Below are positions 11,253 to 24,500 of a DNA stretch of 64,000 bases, piece by piece (position 1 is the first letter of the stretch; each line of letters starts with the position of its first letter). The translations under genes were made by a program, and so were the position numbers. The notes under the pieces are model-generated. The model had not been told where the DNA came from. It worked only from the letters and a program-made list of their open reading frames with translations, and made no database searches. The DNA comes from Brevipalpus yothersi (taxonomy: Eukaryota > Arthropoda > Arachnida > Trombidiformes > Tenuipalpidae): positions 1 to 64,000 of the forward strand of contig QZCP01000236.1 in assembly GCA_003956705.1 (NCBI GenBank), read 5' to 3'.

Positions 11253-14200
11253 TCACTTATCCTCTATATCATGACAATATTGATTCAAGGGACTTGCCAT
11301 ATAAGGGTGTGAATCAATCATTTCTATCTGAGGAGCTGAAGAGGATCGATTGGTAATACATTCAGTGAATGATTCTGGATTGATCAGTGAATATTGTGAA
11401 ATTGTATCCAAATTCAGATTGCCATGAAAAATTCTCGAGCTTGACATGAGGGCATCATTAAGCTCAGTGAAAGATGATGAGGTACTGGTATGATTGTAAG
11501 TTTCACTCTGACTGAATGGCTGATAAAATTCATGAGTATTTGATCCTTTCAATATGCCTGAGGAAGCATCATTCAGATGACTTGTATTGGAATAAAAGGA
11601 ATGACTATCTGGACATCTTGTTGGTAAAGAAGAGCTGGAAAGTCCACTAGATGATGCCTCTGATCCTGTGGAAGGACAAGAGGCTTGTGAAAGTGAATTA
11701 TTGGTTGCAATCATGTGATGCATATAGGAATCTGCTGGATTATAGCCATTCGATACTGTTGACCCTGTAAAAGTTGAGAAAAAAATAGAAATTATTCAAA
11801 TAATCAAGTCACCCTAAAAAATTGATCCTTACACTGGCCACTATAATCTTGATTAACAGTCTGATCAATAGGCATATGGTTCATATTCATACTTCCAGAC
11901 ACATATAATTGGGATGGAGGCTCTTTGATGAAATCTTTTTCCACTCGGATCGGGCTCACATGAGGCTGATGAAAATTTGGAGACATCAATGTCATGCCTG
12001 GAGGTGTAGAAGGTGAAGTATAGGACATATTGAAATTTGTACCATTATTCCTCAAAGAAGTTGGCACAAAAGATCGCAATCCATTGGTATTGATCAACGG
12101 TTTGCTTGCACTGTGAAGGTAACTTGTATCGTCCACCGTTTTGGTGATACTTGATTTGCCGTTAATCTGATTGTGTGAGTTGATGTGTTCAGTGGAAAGT
12201 GAAGAAGATGGGCCAAGCGAATCGCTGTTAGACCATATAGTAGGCATGAAGCGGCCTGATTCCTTGGCTCGAGAAGTACTCTTGTGATCTGCAAACTCTT
12301 TCCGGTGTCGGCCTCGAGGAAAGCCATCGTTGAACAATGATCTTCTTTCATCGCTTTTGAGCTCATTCCTGATGGAGATAGATGCGAGAAAGATGAGAGA
12401 TTTGAATGTGGTTTGCTTGCCTGTCTACAGAATTGCAATGGAGTCGAGATGTGAGCATCCGAAAATGTATAGTACACATTACTAGTGTATATCTTATTCA
12501 CTTAAGTCTGGAGATGCTTTTTTTTCAATGATTCTGGCAAGAGTGAAATCACATCAAAGAGGCTAAAATAACTCAAACACAGTCGAATTCCAAGATTAGT
12601 TCTTCCTCGAAAACTGTAGAGAAAGATTATGGTTGCTGATTGCGAACTCTTTCACACGACATGACAGTGAAAAATAAAATGATAACATGAAATTGATTCT
12701 GTTCTCCTGATATGCAGCTTATAACTCGTGTTACTAGATGTCTACTGAAGTTCGGGGAGAAATTCTACTCATAAGATAAAATGCGAGAATAATCGTCTAA
12801 ATCATCATGAATTAAATGGATCGCAAACAGAAATACGTTTCTGTAAAGGAGAAATACTCCATAACTCATCGAAAAGGGAAGCATTTCATCTGCACTTGCC
12901 AAGAGGATAACTCTGGATGACTCTAAATGATTACGACATTTTTTTGTTGGGCAAAAAATCTCAAAAAAATCTTTGGACGATCAACAGTCAATACCTGTGG
13001 TTTTTGCTATCAATTTCTCTTTCTCTCTCCCACAATGATAATCACTGGTTAGGTTACCTGAGAGAAGTTCTCAGTCATGAAAAAAAGCAGCTACTAGCCT
13101 GGACCATTCAACCAAATCAAAGCAGATTCTCGTTGAAATCAAAAAAAGTGCAGCAAAAAAGAATTGATAAAAAGTGTATGTATGTATGTATGCTTGTGCA
13201 TCTCACCTTCGAGACTTCCAACTTTCCGAACAACCGATGCTCAACCCTGTACTCAGGCCATTGGGGGTGGTTGAGGCTGGAACTGATGTGATGGATGCTG
13301 AAGATGGTGATATGGAAGAGGATGGAGATGCAATGGATGTAGAGTTCGTTGTTGAGGATGAAGTATTATTATTGTTGCCAGAGTTGTTACTATTAGTATT
13401 GCTGTTACTGCTGTTGCCTTTACCATTCTTACGACGTCGAGGTTGATATTTATAATCGGGATGAGCTGTTTTGTGCATCATTCGAAGTCGTTCAGCCTCT
13501 TCCATGAACGGTTTCTTCTCATCTTCACTCAATACTCTGAAACAATACAAAATTGAGTGAATTACTGTAAAAATGCTAGATTGTTGCTTCAACTAATCTC
13601 CAACAGTTTCCTACCTATATTAACCTCTCAAATTTGCATGAGGTATCGAATATTGTATGAAAATAATCTGATCAGTTTACCACCTTGTTACATCTTCCTT
13701 CAATTTCACTTGCAAGAGAGCTCAGAAAGAATATCATACAGAAGAGAATGCTGACTGGGAAAAAATCTATCTGGCATGTTACTGCGGAAATTTATCATCA
13801 AGCTTCTCACAAAGAACTCTGTTCTGTTCCTAGAAGCATACTTTTTTTGTTTTTTTCTTGTCTCATAACTTTTCACACTCTCGGTTCACTTCAAATTACT
13901 ATGATTCAGCTGAACATCAATCTCAGTCCATGTCAATTTGATATACCAAATTTTGATGATGAAAAATTTGATTGAAACTCATCCAAAAACAACTCAACTC
14001 ACCTCCAAAGTTTTCCAAGAGATTTACTCAATTCCGCATTGTGTAGATGAGGATATTCACCGGCAAGTTCACGTCGAGCTGCTTGAGCCCACACCATGAA
14101 CGCATTCATGGGACGTTTCACATGGAGCTGTTGCTTTACGGTGGATGTTTTTCGAGTTGTTGTGGTCACAAGAGACCAATCATAACCTTTCAACACTTTG

Positions 14201-14436
14201 GATGCTGCATCACTGATGGATGCAGCTAATCTCACCGGTTGATGATCACTGTTACGATTACACTTCTTTTTGGCTGTAGAACTTGCTGTATTTCCGTTGA
14301 TGAGCGTATTGCCCACAATGTGACGATTTTCGCCGATATTTTCCGAATAAACATGATTTGAAACATTGTTGGAACAATCACTTCGATACTCTTTCGGACT
14401 AGATCGTTGGTGTTTCTTGTCAACATCATCACACAT
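11253..14436 (-). CDS. SoxE: SoxE transcription factor, copy A
   Basis: HMG-box factor of the Sox8/9/10 and Sox100B group, acting in the nucleus. Exons on the minus strand: 14436-14003, 13536-13207, 12368-11833, 11764-11253; 1812 nt in frame, 603 residues. ATG is set at 14436 (MCDDVDKK); the other copy starts in the same context, GATCATGTGTGATGA. Residues about 74-90 ([17 protein letters not shown]) match the SoxE-specific dimerisation domain; the HMG box follows at about 105-183, with [16 protein letters not shown] and ending [12 protein letters not shown]. The intron after GKLWR inside the box sits where vertebrate SoxE genes have theirs. The rest is Ser/Asn/Pro-rich and probably carries transactivation regions. 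SoxE factors bind (A/T)ACAA(A/T)-type sites as monomers or dimers. Paired head to head with copy B at 21586. Confidence 0.95.
12157..12352 (-). repeat. Identical tract 2, arm in SoxE copy A exon 3
   Basis: 196 bp of exon 3, identical in inverted orientation to 23897-24092, including all synonymous sites. It starts 16 bp inside the exon and ends at ACGGCA; sequence on both sides diverges at once. Confidence 0.95.
12369..12991 (-). other. SoxE copy A intron 2, diverged part
   Basis: This part of intron 2 lies between the two identical tracts and has no visible similarity to the matching intron of copy B (23445-23883). No gene or repeat seen. Confidence 0.6.
12992..13539 (-). repeat. Identical tract 1, arm in SoxE copy A
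   Basis: About 548 bp covering all of exon 2 (330 bp) and 215 bp of intron 2, matching 22897-23444 in reverse orientation with a single base difference (opposite 23405). The tract starts at the CAG of the splice acceptor and stops abruptly within the intron. Confidence 0.95.
13540..14002 (-). other. SoxE copy A intron 1
   Basis: Intron within the HMG box coding region, about 466 bp in all. It shares no visible similarity with intron 1 of copy B apart from splice sites. Nothing else is seen. Confidence 0.6.
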
Positions 14437-14851
14437 GATCAATAAACACTCAGGTTTCTCGTACCTCTCAGCAAGAGAGAGAGAGAGAAAGATGAGAGAG
14501 AAAAGAAAAAATAGAGAGGGAGATGGGAATACAAAATTTCTCAATGAAAACCTCTATTGTAATAAACGCTTGTGTGTATGTATGTGTGTGTTTAAAACAG
14601 TGGGCCAAGTCAATGGAAGAGAAAGAGAAAGTAAGTGAAAAAAATTAGAAGTAAGATGAAAAGAAACGATGGAAACTGTTAACAAAGACCTTCGCTTAGT
14701 AGACTGAAAGAGAGATCTAAAAAGGTTTGCGACAGTATAGGCCGTTGAATAGTGACTGATTCATGAATGATCACTTGTATCTAAACTAGATTGTCAGAAT
14801 GAAGTATATAAGAAGAAGAAGAAGAAGAGGATGAAGATGAAGATGAAGAAA

Positions 14852-14882
<31 letters not shown>

Positions 14883-16919
14883 TACTCTCTCTGGCCAAAG
14901 TGAGCAAGTACAAGAAGATGCCTTATGAAACAGGCTGAGAGGAGCGAGAAATAGTTCACAAGATTGGATAAGTTTTGCTTCTAAGATGATAGTCGAGCGA
15001 GATGTTGAGCTTTTCGGGATGAGAAGATGCAAAGGAAAAAATTGAAGCGTGAAATAGAGAGCGTTGAGGGCAGTTCCGAGTTTTTCGGCGATCTTCTTCT
15101 TCTTCTTCTTCTTCTTCTACATCTTCCTTTCCTTCCTCCTCCTCCTCCTCCCTCTTCTTCTTCTTCCTCTTCTTATCATTATACTGAGTGTGATCCTCAC
15201 TCGGAAAAACGTGAGGTGGCTGGCTTGCTAACATATCAGCCAAAAAATCGGTCCGATTTGAGCAGGCCGGCTATTTCACTTGGACCACTTTCTTACCGCT
15301 ACTTGATTTAGTTTGATCATAGCTCTTTTTTCCACCACATAAAGCGAGTGGGAGGTGAATCTGGCAGAAAGGGAAGAAAAAGGAGGAGGTGAATCTTATT
15401 TCAAAGTTAGAAAAGCTGCTTAGATGATTGTGATGATGATACATTTTCATCAGCATTCGAATAATTGAATGCCTCCTGAAAATATTTTTCCTTCCCTTTA
15501 TCAGGGCGTTTTATTATATGATTGCTTTTCCAGTCCCCCATCATCGACACTGAGGTAACTTATCATTGACAAGTTTTCGGGTTATTGAACAGCCCAATAG
15601 ATCGCCATCACCGCCACCCTCGCACGGGGGTGGGAAGATGGTATCACAGAAGCGGTGATGGTTGCCATCATCATCCATTTTCTCATCATTTACTCTTTCT
15701 CAGATTCTCAATAATAATCATCATAATCTTACTTGACTCTTCCAGGCTATACTCGGATGACAAAGAGATCCATTGTTTATGAAAGTTTTTTTTCATTCAA
15801 ATTATGTCTTCCTATCCAGCGATCGATTCAAATTCATCTCATCTCTTACACATCAGAGCCTCTAGTAATTTCTGCCATAGTTGGTATTAGATCTTTTTAG
15901 ACTCAGAATCCTGTCCAATAGAACTCAAAGACATTGCATGGACACAAGAATTACTATACTTACTAGGGGTACATTATTAGTGAGAAAAATTGTCAAAAAT
16001 TGTTGAAACAGAACGGAATTCACGTGCCGTGTTTTCATGTCGGCAACATTAATCAAGAAGCCGGAATGATCACAGTTGGTTTGAATGCAATTTCCGATGT
16101 GTGCCAACTTTATTCATACTGTACACTTCGCGTGTCCATCAAATGGTATTCCATCAACTTTTAGCTAATGCTAGTTAATTAACATTCATAGCATCCAAAT
16201 TTGTTAATAATCTCATAACTTTGTTTTGACCATTCACTTTCTCAATGGAAATCATTGTTCGAGTTGTGTATCTGAAAGACATAGAGCTTTGCTCTCATTT
16301 CACAAAATATGGAAGTATGAAAGAATTTTTGGTATGTTTTTGCTTCAAAATTGTATTCTTTCTTGGGTCTCTTATAGCTAAAAGGTTAGAAAAAACACCT
16401 CAAAGAGAACATCGGTGAACGGAAATAGTTTACGTTCCATTCTATTCAAGATGTGACAAACCACAAAGACCAAGAAGAACAATTCACACAATGATGTGAC
16501 CCATTCACTATTTCAATCTCTTTGAGAACATTAAACTCATTGCTTCACAACTCTAATCAATTCCAAAGTGGAATAAATGGGGACAATACCGAAAAGGTGT
16601 CCTGAAAAATGGCCCTTCAAAACTAACGACAAAATTCGGAAATTGGTCATTCAAAGTTGAGAAACAAAATTTCCTATTTCTGATTAGCCTATGGTGAATC
16701 AAATTATCCGAAAATTGCACCTTTTAGATGAAAGAATGGCTCTTCAGCTCAAACTTCTCGGATGTGTTCAAAGTTCTAAGTTCTAATATCAGATTTGAGC
16801 ATCGATGGTTTGAAATAGTTCTCATGAGTATCACTCTTTGCTGGCATTTTTTCCCGCCTAATTTTTGACCTGATCTTCTCGAGTCGTGAGATGGAAAACT
16901 TTTCCTGTCCCGTTTACGG

Positions 16920-16920
<1 letters not shown>
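14437..16920. promoter_or_regulatory. 5' region of SoxE copy A, GA- and GAA-rich
   Basis: Contains the probable 5' UTR and promoter of copy A. It has GA runs near 14470-14520, a GAA/GAT tract with a GA run at 14810-14885, and a (TTC)n/(TCC)n tract at about 15094-15174. A hairpin at 15605-15661 is listed apart. No coding frame outside the simple repeats. Confidence 0.4.
15605..15661. other. Inverted repeat / hairpin
   Basis: CCATCACCGC and its exact reverse complement GCGGTGATGG enclose 37 bp that hold a further CACCC/GGGTG pair. It is GC-rich in an AT-rich setting, between the two SoxE genes. Confidence 0.7.

Positions 16921-16921
<1 letters not shown>

Positions 16922-16960
<39 letters not shown>
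16922..16960. repeat. (GA)n microsatellite
   Basis: About 39 bp of pure GA on the plus strand, between the SoxE genes. Confidence 0.95.
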
Positions 16961-16963
<3 letters not shown>

Positions 16964-19677
16964 ACAGAGAGATTCAGGAAAATTTTCATTCAACCTCCAT
17001 GCTCATGTAACCAAGTGTGAGGTTTTTCATCATCATTTTCAATCATATTGAGCTCACTTACATTCCCACCGAGAAGAATGAATGAATCCTTGTTTCATCT
17101 ACTTGTTCGACGAAGAGATATGAGTGAGAAGTGCGAAAAAATTCAATACACAACAGAAGTCATTGTTTGAAAAAAAAAATTTCAGTTGTTAAACCGTTTC
17201 TAATTTGATTACATTCTTTTCTTTCTATCTCTCTCTCTCTCTTCCTCGAGACACAATATTTTTCTTGATACAAGTGGCTATGAGGCCGGACGTCCCAAAG
17301 TCAACGGGCCTTAACCTTTGTACAATGATTCACACTTCAATGGACACGCTTTCATTCACTAATACACTATTACGCTTTGTACACAAAGAATTAACTAATT
17401 TTGGTCTCCAAAAAAGCATTCCTCATGCTAATTTGGTGTCATAATGCACACTTGAACACTGTCCACTGTTAACATCTTGCCTCAGGCGATCATTCATTTC
17501 TACTTCATCTACTTTCTAACTCGGTGGTCTTCGCTTTTCAAGTGCTAATAATCTGTGTTCATGGAATGTATGTATCGTATGCTTGTGTAGTGCTTTTCGA
17601 AGTTGACTCAATTATGCTGAAACTAGGACAATCTCTTAGTTTTTTTGACTTTTTCCATTCAGTGTATGTTCCTCAGTCTACGAACAAAAATTCTGCCAAC
17701 GATTCAGATAGAGGCTATCACGGCTGTAATGCAGTCTGATACTTTTTGGCCTTTTTGATGTTATTCGAAAATTGGTCATATTAATGATAGAGGGTGAGAT
17801 CAGATCAGATCGAATGTGAGTGAGTTTTCCCAGATGATGATGATATCAAGACATCATGTGATGAATATATATCCGGCTATGAATCCCAGTGCATGATCTT
17901 GATATCCTGATTCGTATGGAACCGACGAAAATGAATGAGTATAAATTTCGTAGATTTCGAACTTTGATATATGATTTTCCCGATTCATGAGTAGATCGTT
18001 GTTGAATAGATCGAATCAGTAGGAAAATTATCGGCTCGAATTCAGCCGAAATGGAACGATATACTGATATTTGGGCCCACTCTTATCAGATAAAGATTAT
18101 TTCAACCAATCAATATTGTGGCCACTAGTTCTCTTTAGGCCATTCCAATCTTTTTCATCATTTCAGGTAAAAATGCTAAAAGAGGATGAAATAACTGATT
18201 GAACAGCCTGCCGATTTGGTGGGCAAAATTTTGTGCGGAAAAATTTTATCCCAAATTATACAGTCTCATTGACCGTTTCGTGCGCTAAAATTCAACACAT
18301 GATCCCAACCCCAGATCGATAACCATAATCACGATTAATATTAGGGCTATGACTGACTGTGGCCACAAGATCGTTTACCCAAACAGTGTTGCACTCAACT
18401 GTGGTAGCGATGATACTTTTTTTCTCAAACCTCTCAAAGTGGCATGAAGAAAAAGTTTATATCGTTTGTGGAAGCATCTTCCCAAGCTCTAGATTGGAAA
18501 ATTTTATTCTTCAACAGTTGAATCGATGTTTTTCTTGCCTATGTGTGTTGACATATACACACCGAAATGATCTCACTACACACATACAAAATCTGATGGA
18601 TTTGACGGAGGCCAACATCGAAAATAGACTGCAAATTTTGAGCGCATCTTGTGAGCGTATCTAAGATGCCTGTGAAGATGAGGATAAGTTTGAAAGATTA
18701 ATCACTGTGATGATTTACTACCAGATTATTCAACAAACTATCGATTTGCCTTCCAAAATAAACAAGAGACAGGATCATCATCATCTTAATTACTTTCTCA
18801 TCTTCAATGTTACAACTGCACTAGAATATCATCTTCTTTCTCAGCCGACAGAACTTGGAGTACATGTATATCATTGAATTGGACCTCAATTTTGAACTCT
18901 TCTGATTTCTCTTCATAGAATTTTGAATACATATATCCTACACAGCTTCCGAAAATCTTCGAAATAAAATTACAATGAATAACAACCGTTAGACTATCTT
19001 TAAGACTACCCTACACGGAATTCTGAAGTTCTGAATTTTGCAGTCTTTTGAATATATAAGTAAAACTGTCTGAATTTATCCTGAAATTGAAATTCAGTGG
19101 CTATGATATAGGCTCAAGAGAAAGTGGAAAAGAAGTCAAGAAGAAAAATTTACGGATCTTTCTCATCTGTTTGCGAATATACTTCAAGCTTCTATTTTGG
19201 TTGTTGGCCCGAACACAAATATTTTTTGACACTACAAAAATGCTTACTCACACTCACATCACTGAAAGATGGTACAAAATATTGAATATTTACAGCTAAC
19301 CGCATCTCCACAAAATCTCGACACCACTGGCTATGACTCTGGAACATTATGCTCAGATATTTTGGAGCCATAAGGCTGCCCTGTCGGGTCATGGTCCACT
19401 GTGAGCGTGTATTTTGACAATCTTTTGGACATGTTTGCTTTCGAGAAAGCTTCTCCAAAATGCATGCAAAAAGGACCCAAAAGGCCACTTTCCAACGGAC
19501 GCCGACGATTCATAATGTCTTTCCAGTCTCAAATTGAGTGAGACCGGCAAAGACAATTCGTTTTTCAAATGTTCAAATCAATTTACCGCTTCGAGCGTAT
19601 TTAGTTCTTCTCTCCTCCTATTTCTCTCACTTCGGACCTTAGCCAGAGGCGCATATTGCAGCACCATCCACGAGGCG

Positions 19678-19678
<1 letters not shown>
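16961..19678. other. Inter-SoxE sequence without genes
   Basis: AT-rich. Several ATG frames near 100 codons exist (for example 18359-18664) but none has a recognisable domain or splice support. Possible regulatory DNA of the SoxE pair; no specific site can be shown. Confidence 0.4.

Positions 19679-19737
<59 letters not shown>
19679..19737. repeat. (GA)n microsatellite
   Basis: About 59 bp of uninterrupted GA. Confidence 0.95.
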
Positions 19738-19741
<4 letters not shown>

Positions 19742-19911
19742 CGGACCTTCCGCCGGTCTTTTGGCCCTACAATCATAACGTTGCTTGGATGCTACTTTGA
19801 TTTACTCAGCGAACTGTTCAAATTATATATCCAAACTTCATGCGGTGTGATTCCGATCTGGCTTGAAGAACTTCAATCTGAACCCAAATGCTATCATCTT
19901 CTCTCAGCTTC

Positions 19912-19913
<2 letters not shown>

Positions 19914-19951
<38 letters not shown>
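19914..19951. repeat. (CT)n microsatellite
   Basis: About 38 bp of CT, only about 175 bp after the GA run at 19679-19737. The two could pair as a long imperfect hairpin. Confidence 0.95.
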
Positions 19952-19954
<3 letters not shown>

Positions 19955-20650
19955 CGCAGCGAATGCAAACTCTTCATTCTTCACTTGTACAGATTTGTAT
20001 TCTGTTGCAATTATATTTCGGGATCACACGAAGTTAGATTCTGATCAAAATGGCGAGTTATCAACTCTTTGACGTATCATGTCAGTCGGCTCAAAATGAA
20101 ATGAGTTCGGCATCTATTTGAATCACCTAACCACTATTTGAGACATCTGTGGAATCACCAAAATCTCTTTTCCTTCTCCAAATTGGCTAGAAAAATTAGA
20201 ACGAAGACGAAAAATGTTTCAAAAATTTAAATCCACCCAACCATGAATATTGTCGCTGGAAAAATCAAAAACAAGAATATTATTGCCCATATTCTTGTGC
20301 ATTGATACAAACTTTCAAAATTCAGGAACCAATGAACTTCATACTTTATCATTGACATCAAACCAAGTATAGGTAAGCTTGGATGAATCTTTCATCCATA
20401 AGAAATGCTAGAGTAACTCCACTCCTATACAAGTGAGGCGAAACGCTCCTGAATTCGGAATTCCATTTTATCGTCCACGCATTCTCCTGCAAGCTTTCCA
20501 TTTCACATCGGAAAATTTATACTCATCCAGATTAGCTTCTCACATCGTCAGCATCCATTTTTACTGTTCATCTATCTGGTCTCACAATCATGTCTCATGA
20601 TTCCCTCTCATGGCTCCTCCTTTCAGCATCTTATATTCCAGTAAGTATTC

Positions 20651-20681
<31 letters not shown>

Positions 20682-21585
20682 CAACTGGCAAAGATCCCAC
20701 CCTTACTATTCTTCTTTCTTCTCTTCCAGCTATTTCTTGCCTCATCTTTCTGCTCCTCCTTCAATAGAATCAGACTGCGAAAGAGGAGGCGACATCAGTA
20801 GAATGTTTCCGTTGGAACATCTTCGAAACTCATCATGGAAGAGAGGCAAGACTCTGAGGGGTAAAACTGAAGAAGAAGAAGAAGATCATCAGTAATGTTT
20901 CTCCAAGATCATCAGTTTAACAACATAGTTTATTCATTGAGACTAGATTTGAGTCTGTTTTTACATCTCCTCTTCGGGATCATCATTAAAGTCTCTTCCT
21001 TGTCATCTTTATCCTCATCTTTTACCATCACTTGGAGACTTCTTCTTACACCTCTTTCTTTCTCTCTCCTTTCCTTTTCCACTATCGATCGATTTTAATT
21101 GATGTGATCAACAGTGTGTCTTTGCTGGAGAACGAAAAAATGTCATCTCACATCCTTGACTTGATAAATTTATTCGAAGATGTTTTTGATCATCCAAAAT
21201 TAATAAGTTCTCACGGATGATCATCATCACCCCTGTGAAGCTTCATTTTTTCTCGGAAGCTTGGATCAACAGTTTGGTTTGCACAGTTCTCACAGTGATC
21301 AAGTGGATGATCGTGTTTATTCAATGAAGCCTCTGTTTTCCGGAAAAAAAGGCTCGTAAACTGTGACTTTCAATCGATTCTTTGTGATAATCAATGACTT
21401 GAAGTTCATAAATTATTATATCTTTCAAGCAATTTTCCATTACCAATAAGCCTAGAAAGCTTACTGGTGGATGTCTTGAGAAGCTTCTGTCATCTTTAAC
21501 CAACTGATTTTGGTGCCACTAAACTGTCTTGTGGATAAATTAATCATCGCCTTTCACTCATCAATATTGACATTATTTGGGGATC
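19952..21585. promoter_or_regulatory. 5' region of SoxE copy B
   Basis: Upstream sequence and probable 5' UTR and promoter of copy B. It holds a (TTTC)n run near 20660-20681 and CT-rich stretches. The last bases before the ATG (GATCATGTGTGATGA context) are shared with copy A; no further conserved upstream block was seen by eye. Confidence 0.4.
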
Positions 21586-24500
21586 ATGTGTGATGAAAAC
21601 ATCATGAAGGAAGATAATTTCGAAGTTGATGGTAATAATAACACAGGAACATTACTTCATTCATTTCGCAATGGTGATGAGAGCTTAAAATTTGACTCCG
21701 ATTCTTTGCAAATCAATGAAAGTTCTCCAGAAAATGGGAAAAAGTGTAATATAGGAAGTGGTTTCACTAATTTGGGCCAATCTTCCAAATCAACCTCATC
21801 CCTGTATGATGCAGTGTCCAAAGTATTGAAGGGCTATGATTGGTCTCTGGTCACTACTGCAGCACGAAAAACTTCGACAGCAAAACAAAGATTGCACGTG
21901 AAACGTCCCATGAATGCCTTCATGGTTTGGGCTCAAGCAGCTCGACGTGAGCTTGCCGGCCAATATCCTCATTTGCATAATGCCGAATTGAGTAAATCAC
22001 TTGGAAAACTTTGGAGGTGAGTCCAAACAATCAAATCCGAACTTGGCAGCCTAGTAACATGCTGGATTTCATCTTACGATACAGACAAGTTTTTCAAATT
22101 GAGATCAAAAATCAAGAGATAGGCAAATTTTTGCTAAAAAGAAAATTGATTATTGCAAGTTAACAGCAGCCATCGAAATCATTAATAATAGTAGAAAATG
22201 TGCTGTGTGTTATCGAGAGATTTAGCCTACTCATGTGACAGTAATTCGAAGACCATTCTTGGGACAAAGGTTGGTGTATTTGACCAGGCCAAAAACATAC
22301 TAGGATGAATATGATGAATTTTCCACATTAATCATGAATCAGATTCGATTTTGGACCTATCATAGAAGAAATCAGTCATATTTGAAACGGCATTCAGAAC
22401 ATTTTTTAGTTATAAGCTTACTCTGCTTCGAAAAGCATGCTGTATACGCTTCGATAATCTGTCGGCTGTTGGCGGCAATGTTTAAAGTGATGCCATACTT
22501 CGACATCCAGACTGTTGAGTGTATGGTGTTTCCTTAGATCCGGATAATGTGACGCTTCGGAGGCAAGATACCATGGCTAATATGTCCAAGTAATTGCGAG
22601 GATAAAATTTCACATATTTGAGAATCAGCATAGAGAAACGTAATATGCCTGTGTGTGAGAGGCATAGGCCAGAAGATTTTTGGCTGGTGAATTATACTGC
22701 CATGTTACTTGATGATTTCGGCAACTTGTGAGAATTCTGTTTCACATCTCCATCATCTGATACACTTTGATTCCACTCTACTCTCCTCCCACATGGGAAC
22801 CATTTCATTAGCCTTGTTAAATGGGAAATTTTTTGGTGGAAAAAGCCATATGATCATACTAAATGTGCTAAATGTTGAAATTTTTCTTAACTTTTCCAGA
22901 GTATTGAGTGAAGATGAGAAGAAACCGTTCATGGAAGAGGCTGAACGACTTCGAATGATGCACAAAACAGCTCATCCCGATTATAAATATCAACCTCGAC
23001 GTCGTAAGAATGGTAAAGGCAACAGCAGTAACAGCAATACTAATAGTAACAACTCTGGCAACAATAATAATACTTCATCCTCAACAACGAACTCTACATC
23101 CATTGCATCTCCATCCTCTTCCATATCACCATCTTCAGCATCCATCACATCAGTTCCAGCCTCAACCACCCCCAATGGCCTGAGTACAGGGTTGAGCATC
23201 GGTTGTTCGGAAAGTTGGAAGTCTCGAAGGTGAGATGCACAAGCATACATACATACATACACTTTTTATCAATTCTTTTTTGCTGCACTTTTTTTGATTT
23301 CAACGAGAATCTGCTTTGATTTGGTTGAATGGTCCAGGCTAGTAGCTGCTTTTTTTCATGACTGAGAACTTCTCTCAGGTAACCTAACCAGTGATTATCA
23401 TTGTAGGAGAGAGAAAGAGAAATTGATAGCAAAAACCACAGGTAATGACTAGCTGACTGACATAAAAAAGATGCCCACGATAAATTCTGAGCCCAGTTTA
23501 TTGTATCTGTTGCTTAAACCTCACCAAACTATCCACAAATATTTCGTTCGAAGATTATGGACACTTTCTATTCAAATCGCTTGACAACAAATAAAATTTC
23601 CTAACCTGTACCATTCTCTTCAATTCTGTTCAGTATTCGTTGTCTACTGCCTCAGTTGACGATTTTCGTATTAATTCTGAAATATTGAAAATTAAAGATC
23701 AAACAACTTCAAATTTTCTCAATGTTAAATGTGAAAAAAAAATTAATTTCTCGTGAGAGAAAAGTTATCAGCATTTACTGAAATTGGCAAAAAATGTGAG
23801 AAAAGAGCAGCTCATTTTTTGTCTCTCCATCTTCGATATTGAACTCAATTCTCATGCTTGTTTCATTTATTTCAACTCAACAGAGAACACAAAGGTGATG
23901 AAAGAAGATCATTGTTCAACGATGGCTTTCCTCGAGGCCGACACCGGAAAGAGTTTGCAGATCACAAGAGTACTTCTCGAGCCAAGGAATCAGGCCGCTT
24001 CATGCCTACTATATGGTCTAACAGCGATTCGCTTGGCCCATCTTCTTCACTTTCCACTGAACACATCAACTCACACAATCAGATTAACGGCAGATCAAAC
24101 TTTGCCCGATCCATATCCGATTCTTCCTATCTTCACACTCCACAGATGATTTCCTCTACTGGAAATTCTACTGGTCCTCGATCTTTAGTGCCAAATTCAG
24201 CTCGTAACAACAATTCACCACCAATTTCTCCTCCTATGTCTCTAGTTTCGCCTAGCTTACATCAACTGCCCACAAGTTCTTCTTCCAATTTTACCAAAGA
24301 TCATTTATCTAGATCTTTTTTGAGTAATGATTGCCACAATTCTAACACCGATGGAATTGAGTCTAACCACATGGAAACAAATTCTAATCAAAATTTTCCA
24401 ACCACTCAATGTAAGTTTCATATTTTTCCAATAGTATCATACATGTACATGTATCATCATTTTATTTGAATTTTTTCATCCAGGGCCAAGCTTGACTGGT

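Noticed and set aside
12094..12501. Long frame overlapping SoxE copy A exon 3
   Set aside because: It is another frame of exon 3 that runs through the intron; the true frame matches copy B and keeps phase with exons 2 and 4.
13174..13446. Opposite-strand frame on SoxE exon 2, also at 22990-23262
   Set aside because: Antisense shadow, identical in both places only because the exon is identical; leucine-rich from Asn/Ser codons.
14781..15311. Acidic or leucine-rich frames on both strands
   Set aside because: Translations of GAA/TTC and GA/CT simple repeats.
21577..21585. TTG start of SoxE copy B
   Set aside because: ATG at 21586 has the same context as the start of copy A (14436) and gives the parallel N-terminus MCDE/MCDD.
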